Shown here: in pieces, positions 6,927-12,806 of the stretch | Layout of the letters: every line of letters begins with the position of its first letter | How positions within the stretch are numbered: the first letter of the stretch is position 1 | NCBI GenBank assembly: GCA_002321395.1 | Contig: DCMK01000009.1 | Coordinates: forward strand, 84,130 to 96,935 | Direction of reading: 5' to 3' | Origin: Caryophanales bacterium UBA1624 | Lineage (GTDB): Bacteria; Bacillota_I; Bacilli_A; RFN20; CAG-826 | Length of the DNA stretch: 12,806 bases | Notes under the pieces: generated by a model | Told to the model about the DNA's origin: nothing | The model's input: only the letters and a program-made list of their open reading frames with translations | Databases searched by the model: none | Translations under genes and position numbers: made by a program

Positions 6927-9188
6927 ATGAAAGAAAGAAAATGGATCTTCGGGCTCGCCGTTCTGCCCCTTTTGCTTTCCTGCGGGGGAGCGTCAGAACC
7001 GGGGGGCGATTCTTCTTCCTCGCCTTCGATCTCCGAATCCGTTTTGCCTTCGGAAAGCGTTTCCTCCAACCAAGAAGAGTCTTCCTTGGACCCGCTTTCG
7101 GTCATTTCAGAGAAGCTTCAGGATACTTTGGCGAAAATGAAGGAAGGGAACTTCTCCCTGACCTACACGATCGGTTCCTTGGAGCTCACCGACGTCATCA
7201 CGGCTTCCTATTGTTATACGGGTTATTTGAATTCGGGCTCGATGCTTCTGCAAACCTATGCGGATGCCCCCATCGCCTATGACTTCGCCTTGAAGTCCGG
7301 GAAGCTTGAAATCCGAGGCCAGTCCTTCACGGAGGACTATTCCGCCCAAGGGGTGAAGGATCTTGCGTGGAAAAACAAGTTCGCCTCCTACCAGCCCAAA
7401 GCGGTTCCGCTGACGAAGAACAAATCCGCTTGGTCCTGCGCGGATTCGGAGCTGATTTCCCTTTTCTCGGCCCAACTTGATTTTACCGGGATTCAGCGGA
7501 TCCTCTTCTCAATCTCGGAAGAAGGCGATCTGATCGCCGAATTCCAGGGGCTCGATGGAATCGGCCTCTTCCAAACGGTGGAGGGCGGGGTGGTTCGAAT
7601 CCACGATTTTGGGAGCTCTTCTTTGCAGGAAGCCGAAGATTTCCTCGCCTCCTATTCTCTTTCCGCTGACTCTTTGTCCGGCAAGGGGGGCAACTTATTC
7701 GGCAACGCCTCCTTCGTTTCGGCCCTATACGACGCGAATCACTTGGACGAATACGATTCCATCGAGCGTTTGGGCTTCTCCAATTTGGACGTCTATGGGG
7801 ATTATCTCCGCATCACCGACGTCAGCGAGGAAGGCTCATCGACTTCCATTACCTATCATAAAAAGGACGCCTCCGGGGAATTGGAGATCATCGGGGTGAA
7901 TGGGCAAAACCAAGAAGTCTCCGCCTCCACCAGCACCCAATGGGGCGATTTCGGGCTTTTGGGCGAAAGCGAGGCCAAATTGGATCAATTTCGGAAACTC
8001 TCCGCAGACGATGATTACTATACCTATTTGGGCGAAGACGCGACCGGGATGGCGTTGGCCTTCACCCAGCATCTTCCCTTCAAGCAGTGGAAAGTCCAAG
8101 AAATCAAAGCCCGGGTCGTGGATGGGAAAGTCACCCAGCTTCTTTTCTCGACTGGGCTTCTCCGCGACTCGTATTCCGGGACTTACTTCTACCGCTACGC
8201 GGACACTCGCGTTCAAGGAACGGCCAATGTGATCGAAGGGGCCAAAAAGAAAGAAGCCTCCGAGCATGACGGCGAAATCAAAGGATATCTTTCGTATCTG
8301 AACCAGGACTCCTCTGTCTTCACCAGCGTCGAAAAGGATTCCGCTTGGTCCAACGCGAGGGCCACCAAAATCGTCAAAGGCGAAGACTTCTATTTAAAGG
8401 GAACCTACTTCGTCGAAGAGGACGTGATTTCAGATCGTTTGGAGTCTTTGGGCCAAGGCTACTATCAAAAGAACGGGGAGGTGTATCAATTCTCCTTCGA
8501 TGAAAGCGGGAACGTCGAGCTTAAGCAAAACCCCGTGGGGATGAGCCTTTCCCAAATCGCGGGTTGGACGCTTTCCAGCGAAGTGCTGACCCTGAACGAA
8601 GGGAAATTGACCAGCTACGGCGACATCATCGACATCGGCGCTTCCTTGGGGCAAATCTACAACCCCCTGACCGTGGATCCCGCAAGCCTTGTCATGAGCG
8701 TCCAGGACGGGAAGATCGCCTCCATGGATTTCTCCTATTACGGCGGGACGGAGCAAGTCGCTTTCGACTATTCCCCTGTTTCCCTCCCCGCGGGCATGAA
8801 AGAGAAACTCGATCAGGCGATCGAGGGCCTGAACCCCACCCAGCGCGCGGACTGGAGCCAAAGCAAATCCACCGCCGTCTATGAGGAGATGGTCAACTTC
8901 TACGGCGAAGAGGCGGCGAAGAAGATCCCCTTCCTCTATGACGCCTCCTATTTCGCGGGCAACGACTTCGACTACGATTTAAACGACTACGAAGAACCTT
9001 ATTACTTCAAAGTCTACATGACCGCGGGGAAGGATTTGGATTACGCGAACAAATACATCGCCTACCTCCTTTCCTTGGGCTATGTCGACGAGGGGGATTC
9101 CACCTACGTCAGCGATTCCGACGGGTTCAAAATCGTCGTGAATCTGGATGGTGGGAATCCGGATTTCCTCTTCATCTACAAACTTTGA
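6927..9188 (+). CDS. Large orphan surface lipoprotein, unknown function
   Basis: The ATG at 6927 has TAAGGAGG at 6909-6916. The 753-residue product begins MKERK, a hydrophobic core and lipobox LLSC with Cys19, then a Ser/Glu-rich linker (about 20-55). The rest is rich in beta-strand-like alternation with many aromatic residues, and has no membrane helix, so it should be anchored on the outer membrane face. I see no catalytic motif. Two regions, about 56-250 and 265-430, each look like a long antiparallel sheet of the kind found in LolA-like or other lipid-binding lipoproteins, but this is only an impression. Residues about 690-753 form a small separate module with the pattern YANKYIAYLLSLGYVDEG and a hydrophobic end, similar in look to C-terminal modules of other Bacillota lipoproteins. 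It has its own probable promoter and no functional partner nearby. Confidence 0.8.
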   Translation: MKERKWIFGLAVLPLLLSCGGASEPGGDSSSSPSISESVLPSESVSSNQEESSLDPLSVISEKLQDTLAKMKEGNFSLTYTIGSLELTDVITASYCYTGYLNSGSMLLQTYADAPIAYDFALKSGKLEIRGQSFTEDYSAQGVKDLAWKNKFASYQPKAVPLTKNKSAWSCADSELISLFSAQLDFTGIQRILFSISEEGDLIAEFQGLDGIGLFQTVEGGVVRIHDFGSSSLQEAEDFLASYSLSADSLSGKGGNLFGNASFVSALYDANHLDEYDSIERLGFSNLDVYGDYLRITDVSEEGSSTSITYHKKDASGELEIIGVNGQNQEVSASTSTQWGDFGLLGESEAKLDQFRKLSADDDYYTYLGEDATGMALAFTQHLPFKQWKVQEIKARVVDGKVTQLLFSTGLLRDSYSGTYFYRYADTRVQGTANVIEGAKKKEASEHDGEIKGYLSYLNQDSSVFTSVEKDSAWSNARATKIVKGEDFYLKGTYFVEEDVISDRLESLGQGYYQKNGEVYQFSFDESGNVELKQNPVGMSLSQIAGWTLSSEVLTLNEGKLTSYGDIIDIGASLGQIYNPLTVDPASLVMSVQDGKIASMDFSYYGGTEQVAFDYSPVSLPAGMKEKLDQAIEGLNPTQRADWSQSKSTAVYEEMVNFYGEEAAKKIPFLYDASYFAGNDFDYDLNDYEEPYYFKVYMTAGKDLDYANKYIAYLLSLGYVDEGDSTYVSDSDGFKIVVNLDGGNPDFLFIYKL

Positions 9189-9204
9189 TTCTTCCTTCTA
9201 TAAT
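9175..9204 (+). promoter_or_regulatory. Promoter with consensus -10 before the small basic protein
   Basis: A perfect TATAAT (9199-9204) ends 9 nt before the ATG at 9214. TCTACA (9175-9180) at 18 bp spacing is a fair -35 and lies in the end of the lipoprotein gene. Transcription would begin within about 3 nt of the ATG, so the mRNA would be leaderless or nearly so. GGAAG at 9205-9209 is too close to the ATG to be a normal ribosome site. Confidence 0.55.
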
Positions 9205-9213
9205 GGAAGCGAT

Positions 9214-9669
9214 ATGAGCAAGCCCACCAAACGCCAAGCCCAGCGGATCGCGGGCGCCCTCCGCCGCGGCAAAAAGAAAATCATCACCCTTGACGCCCTT
9301 TCTTCCTTAATCGGCATCTATCCCGATGCCTTGGGGCAGCAGCTGACCTATTTTTCGCCGATGATTTTGATGGACCCGACCATCAATTGCATGGATTTGC
9401 TTCCCCCGATTGAGGAATACATCAAAAACTATGAGCCCGCGAAGAAAAAAAGAGCCCCTTCCACCCCTGCGGTGAGGAAGAAGGAGATCGATGAATTCTC
9501 CGGGATCACCGATTTCGTCTACAAGAAGATGACCACCGCCGGCGGGCTGGTTGACCCTTCGTTCCGTTTGGGCGACAAGGATCTGAAGATCCTCCACAAA
9601 CTCGTTGTGCGGGAGGTCTCTAAGCGAAGGAAGAAAGCCAAAAGCAAAGCGGCCCGGAAAAGCAAATAA
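9214..9669 (+). CDS. Small highly basic protein, possible nucleic-acid binder
   Basis: This 151-residue soluble protein has no signal peptide or membrane segment. Residues 6-22 are Arg/Lys-rich. Residues about 25-60 (TLDALSSLIGIYPDALGQQL onward) resemble a helix-turn-helix or winged-helix core. A Lys/Pro-rich linker (75-90) leads to a second helical part (91-135), and the C-terminus is a run of Lys, Arg, Ser and Ala (136-151). Together this suggests a protein that binds DNA or RNA, perhaps through a nucleoid or ribosome role. I do not recognise a family. The frame stays open upstream to 9148, inside the lipoprotein gene, but the ATG at 9214 is preferred because of the TATAAT just ahead and because the upstream part has no ribosome site. 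It is 25 nt from the lipoprotein stop and is followed by a strong terminator. Confidence 0.72.
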   Translation: MSKPTKRQAQRIAGALRRGKKKIITLDALSSLIGIYPDALGQQLTYFSPMILMDPTINCMDLLPPIEEYIKNYEPAKKKRAPSTPAVRKKEIDEFSGITDFVYKKMTTAGGLVDPSFRLGDKDLKILHKLVVREVSKRRKKAKSKAARKSK

Positions 9670-9710
9670 GTTAAGCTTTCCTAAGCCGAATTTCCCTCTT
9701 TTCCCTCTTT

Positions 9711-9737
9711 AGCCCCCTATAGGGGGCTTTTTTCTTT
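9711..9737 (+). terminator. Rho-independent terminator after the basic-protein gene
   Basis: AGCCCCC (9711-9717) pairs with GGGGGCT (9722-9728) around TATA, and TTTTTCTTT follows. The preceding 20 nt (9691-9710) are a pyrimidine tract in which TTCCCTCTT occurs twice in tandem. It separates the basic-protein gene from nifJ. Confidence 0.93.
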
Positions 9738-9743
9738 CCCGCA

Positions 9744-9772
9744 TTGAATGCGCTGGGCAAACTTCCTATACT
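9744..9772 (+). promoter_or_regulatory. Sigma-A-type promoter of nifJ
   Basis: TTGAAT (9744-9749), a spacer of exactly 17 bp, and TATACT (9767-9772) form the best promoter in the window. Transcription would start near 9779, giving a leader of about 20 nt that carries TAAGGAG (9781-9787) ahead of the ATG at 9799. No operator-like inverted repeat is visible. Confidence 0.75.
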
Positions 9773-9798
9773 AACCGCGTTAAGGAGATTTTGCATTC

Positions 9799-12700
9799 AT
9801 GGCAGAAATCAAAAAGACGATGAAATCCGTCGACGGCAACACGGCTGCCGCGATGGAGAGCTACTACTTCACTGAAGTAGCGGCCATTTTCCCGATCACT
9901 CCTTCCTCCCCGATGGCCGAAAACGTCGACGTTTTCGCTTCCAAAGGGCAGAAGAACTTCTTCGGGCATACCGTGAAAGTCGTGGAGATGGAGTCTGAGG
10001 CTGGCGCTTCCGGCGCCGTCCACGGCGCTTTGCAGGGCGGCTCCCTTGCGACGACTTACACCGCCTCCCAAGGGTTGCTTTTGATGATCCCGAACATCTA
10101 CAAGTGGTGTGGCGAATTGCTCCCCGCGGTCATGCACGTCGCGGCCCGTTCTTTGGCCACCCGTTCCTTGTCGATCTTCGGCGACCACCAGGATGTCATG
10201 GCGATCCGCCAGACCGGCATCACGATGATCGTCTCCAACTCGGTTCAGGAAATCGCCGACTTGGCCCCGGTCGCGCATTTGGTCGCGATCGAATCCTCCG
10301 CCCCGGTTTGCCATTTCTTCGATGGCTTCCGCACTTCCCACGAAGTCCAGAACGTCGAATTCGTCGACCCCGAGGAATGGAAGAAGCTCATGCCTTGGGA
10401 CAAGGTTGAGGAATTCCGCCAGAGGGCTTTGAACCCCCATTCCCACGCGGTCACCCGCGGCGGCGCGGAGAACGATGACATCTATTTCCAGGGACGCGAA
10501 GCTCAGAACGAGCATTATTCCCACGTCATCGAAATCGCCCAGAAATACTTTGCCGAGGCCACCCGCCTCACCGGCAGGAAATACGCCCCCTTCGTCTATT
10601 ATGGCGATCCCAACGCCGAGCGCGTGATCGTCGCCATGGGATCGGTCAACGAGACCGCCATGGAAGTCGTGGACGCCCTCAACAAAGCCGGTGAGAAAGT
10701 CGGCTTGGTCGAAGTCCACCTCTATCGTCCTTTCTCCAGTAAGCTTCTCTCCGAAGCGATCCCCGCTTCCGTTAAGAAGATCGCCGTCCTCGACCGCACC
10801 AAGGAAATGGGCGCCGAAGGCGAGCCCCTTTACCTCGATGTCTTGGCCGCCCTTTCCAAAGAAGGCCGCTCCGACATCAAGATCATCGGCGGGCGCTATG
10901 GCCTTTCTTCCAAAGACACTCAGCCCAAGGACGTCAAAGCCGTTTATGACTTCCTCAACGCGAAGAAGACCTGGACCGGATTCACCGTTGGCATCAAGGA
11001 CGATGTGACCCATCTTTCCATCCCCGTCGACGATTCCTTCCAGATTCCGCAGGACTACACTTCCTGCCTCTTCTACGGACTTGGATCCGACGGAACCGTT
11101 TCCGCCAACAAGAGCTCCATCAAGATCATCGGCGACGCCACCGGGCAATATGCGCAAGCTTACTTCCAGTATGACTCCCGCAAAGCCGGCGGAACCACCC
11201 GCAGCCACTTGCGCTTCGGCAAGAACCCGATCCACAGCGAGTACTACGTCAAGAACGCGGATTTCATCTCCTGCTCCCTTGATACCTACATCTTCAAATT
11301 CGACATGATCGCCAACCTCAAAGAGGGCGGCACCTTCTTGCTCAACACCAACATGGACGATGAGACCCTCATCAAATCCATGCCGAACCGCATGAAGCAC
11401 CTCCTCGCTGAGAAGCACGCCAAGTTCTACGTCATCGACGCCAACAAGCTCGCCGCCGAATGCGGCATGGGCCGTCACACCAACACCACCCTGCAAGCCG
11501 CCTTCTTCAAGCTTTCCCCGCAGATCATGGATTATTCCGAAGCGGAGAAGTGGATGAAGAAGTTCGCCGAGAAGACCTATGCCAAGAAGGGCATGGATAT
11601 CGTTCAGCAGAACTGGAACGCCATCGACGCCGGCCCGAAAGGCCTTCGTCAGATCGCCGTCGACCCGGAGTGGATCAACCTCTCCGCGAAGAAGGTCGCC
11701 ACCGCCGATAGCGGCGATACCTACTACGACGACTACGTCGAGATCATCGATCGCCTCGACGGGGACGAGCTCCCCACCAGCGCCTTCACCAAGCACGAGC
11801 TTCTTGACGGCACCATGAATGAAAACATCACCTTCCGCCAGAAGAGGGCGATCGCCGACAGGGTCCCCGTTTGGAATCCCGCCAAGTGCATTGAGTGCAA
11901 CCAATGCGCCTTCGTTTGCCCCCATGCCACCATCCGCGCTTACCTCCTCGATGAGAAGGAAGTTGAGAATGCCCCCGAAGTGGTCAAGGCCAATCTTAAG
12001 CCGGCCCTTGGCACCGCGGACAAGAGCTTGAAGTTCCGCATCACCGTTTCCACGGAGAACTGCATTGGCTGCGGCCTCTGCGTCTCGGAATGTCAGGCCA
12101 ACAAAGTGGCCGATGCCAAAGCCCAGAAAGAGGGCAAGAAGCGCGCCGATGCCGCCGACTATGCTCTTTATATGGTCGACGCCCATAAGGCCCGCGCGGA
12201 GCAGGAGGCGGCCGATTACTGCTACTCCCACGTCTCCGTGAAGGAGAACCAGTTCCCCGCGGCGATCGAAAACACCGCGAAGGGGCTTGGCTTCAAGAAG
12301 CCTTATATGGAAGTCTCCGGCGCCTGCGCCGGCTGCGGCGAGACGCCCTATATCAAGCTGCTGACCCAGATGTTCGGCGACAAGATGTATCTGGCCAACG
12401 CCACCGGCTGCACCCAGGCATGGGGCGCGGCAATGCCCTACGTTCCCTACTGCAAGAACCAGGAGGGCAAGGGTGTTGCTTGGAGTAACTCCCTGTTCGA
12501 GAACAATGCCGAGTTCTCCTATGGTATGTGCCTGGCCGTCAAGCAGCTCCGCGACTGCGTCACCGGCTATGTGAAGGAACTGGATGCCCTGACAAAGGAC
12601 GAGGCCGTTAAGGCCGCCATCGCCAAGTGGCTGGAGACCTACGATGACCTGGATGCTTCCACCCCCGCCACCGCCGAGCTGGTGAAGCTGCTGGAGAGCA

Positions 12701-12806
12701 CCAAGTTCACCGCCGAGGAGCAGAAGCTGGTGGACGAGATTCTTAAGCGCAGAAAGGATATGTCCAAGAAGACCATGTGGATGTACGGCGGCGACGGCTG
12801 GGCCTA
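9799..12806 (+). CDS. nifJ: Pyruvate:ferredoxin (flavodoxin) oxidoreductase, 3' end missing
   Basis: NifJ oxidises pyruvate and CoA to acetyl-CoA and CO2, passing electrons to ferredoxin or flavodoxin in the cytoplasm of anaerobes. The ATG at 9799 has TAAGGAG at 9781-9787. The window holds 1002 codons of the usual about 1170-1200. Visible parts in order: the pyruvate-binding motif FPITPSSPMAE (about 31-41), the thiamine-activating Glu in MESEAGA (Glu67), LSIFGDHQDVMAIRQTG, VLDRTKEMGA, the gamma-type domain with QYDSRKAGGTTRSHLRFG, two 4Fe-4S motifs (Cys697, 700, 703, 707 and Cys755, 758, 761, 765), Cys843 and Cys846 in GACAGCG and Cys871 in ATGCTQAW for the proximal cluster, and GDGWA of the thiamine diphosphate site at 998-1002. 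All expected residues in this span are present. Codon use changes sharply near base 12350, so the last about 150 residues may not come from the same genome as the rest. Confidence 0.97.
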   Translation, partial: MAEIKKTMKSVDGNTAAAMESYYFTEVAAIFPITPSSPMAENVDVFASKGQKNFFGHTVKVVEMESEAGASGAVHGALQGGSLATTYTASQGLLLMIPNIYKWCGELLPAVMHVAARSLATRSLSIFGDHQDVMAIRQTGITMIVSNSVQEIADLAPVAHLVAIESSAPVCHFFDGFRTSHEVQNVEFVDPEEWKKLMPWDKVEEFRQRALNPHSHAVTRGGAENDDIYFQGREAQNEHYSHVIEIAQKYFAEATRLTGRKYAPFVYYGDPNAERVIVAMGSVNETAMEVVDALNKAGEKVGLVEVHLYRPFSSKLLSEAIPASVKKIAVLDRTKEMGAEGEPLYLDVLAALSKEGRSDIKIIGGRYGLSSKDTQPKDVKAVYDFLNAKKTWTGFTVGIKDDVTHLSIPVDDSFQIPQDYTSCLFYGLGSDGTVSANKSSIKIIGDATGQYAQAYFQYDSRKAGGTTRSHLRFGKNPIHSEYYVKNADFISCSLDTYIFKFDMIANLKEGGTFLLNTNMDDETLIKSMPNRMKHLLAEKHAKFYVIDANKLAAECGMGRHTNTTLQAAFFKLSPQIMDYSEAEKWMKKFAEKTYAKKGMDIVQQNWNAIDAGPKGLRQIAVDPEWINLSAKKVATADSGDTYYDDYVEIIDRLDGDELPTSAFTKHELLDGTMNENITFRQKRAIADRVPVWNPAKCIECNQCAFVCPHATIRAYLLDEKEVENAPEVVKANLKPALGTADKSLKFRITVSTENCIGCGLCVSECQANKVADAKAQKEGKKRADAADYALYMVDAHKARAEQEAADYCYSHVSVKENQFPAAIENTAKGLGFKKPYMEVSGACAGCGETPYIKLLTQMFGDKMYLANATGCTQAWGAAMPYVPYCKNQEGKGVAWSNSLFENNAEFSYGMCLAVKQLRDCVTGYVKELDALTKDEAVKAAIAKWLETYDDLDASTPATAELVKLLESTKFTAEEQKLVDEILKRRKDMSKKTMWMYGGDGWA

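Noticed and set aside
9766..12231. An 821-codon open frame on the minus strand opposite nifJ
   Set aside because: nifJ on the + strand has a full family match with promoter and ribosome site. The minus frame is open only because the real gene avoids TTA, CTA and TCA codons, and its product is Gly/Asp/Val-rich without any domain.
12061..12345. Loss of NifJ function through a damaged Fe-S motif
   Set aside because: All eight ferredoxin-type cysteines and the GACAGCG cysteines are present with normal spacing.

Overview
The window reads as a piece of an anaerobic, Gram-positive-type bacterium of the Bacillota, most likely an uncultured Bacilli/Mollicutes-like lineage. This is inference. It rests on lipoproteins with SCGG lipoboxes and Ser/Glu-rich linkers, strong AGGAGG-type ribosome sites, sigma-A-like promoters, a CCA-encoding tRNA, and a NifJ-type pyruvate:ferredoxin oxidoreductase, an enzyme of anaerobes. 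TGA is used as a stop and TGG as Trp, so the code is standard and not the Mycoplasma one. Base composition is moderately GC-rich. Every gene is on the + strand. I see no transposase, integrase, CRISPR array, phage gene, rRNA or replication origin.

Layout. (1) Bases 1-4459 are a surface block: the 3' part of a secreted staphylococcal-nuclease-type (SNase) protein with OB-fold-like C-terminal modules, then after 1 nt a small zinc-ribbon membrane protein, then after about 40 nt an 820-residue lipoprotein with four tandem OB-like modules flanked by two Ig-like (Big_2) domains. A strong terminator closes it. (2) Bases 4493-6602 hold two tandem, diverged RDD-family membrane proteins with unusually large extracytoplasmic inserts. 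(3) A tRNA-Lys(CUU) gene has its own promoter, small flanking hairpins and a terminator. (4) Bases 6927-9188 encode a 753-residue orphan lipoprotein. (5) Bases 9214-9669 encode a small, very basic protein, followed by a terminator. (6) From 9799 to the end runs nifJ, cut off at its thiamine-diphosphate motif.

How the genes may work together. The first three genes look like an operon for handling nucleic acid outside the cell: a nuclease with all catalytic residues, a multi-OB lipoprotein that could bind substrate, and a membrane-hairpin zinc ribbon of unknown role. Only the nuclease assignment is firm. The RDD pair, the orphan lipoprotein and the basic protein have no function I can assign. 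NifJ is central anaerobic metabolism, unrelated to its neighbours.

Most notable observations. Leucine codon use in nifJ switches abruptly near base 12350 from almost no CTG to almost only CTG, which suggests a chimeric join or a recent recombination in the last ~450 bases. Two genes have a -10-like hexamer exactly 9 nt before the ATG, which suggests leaderless mRNAs. The OB modules are shared in kind between the nuclease and the neighbouring lipoprotein.
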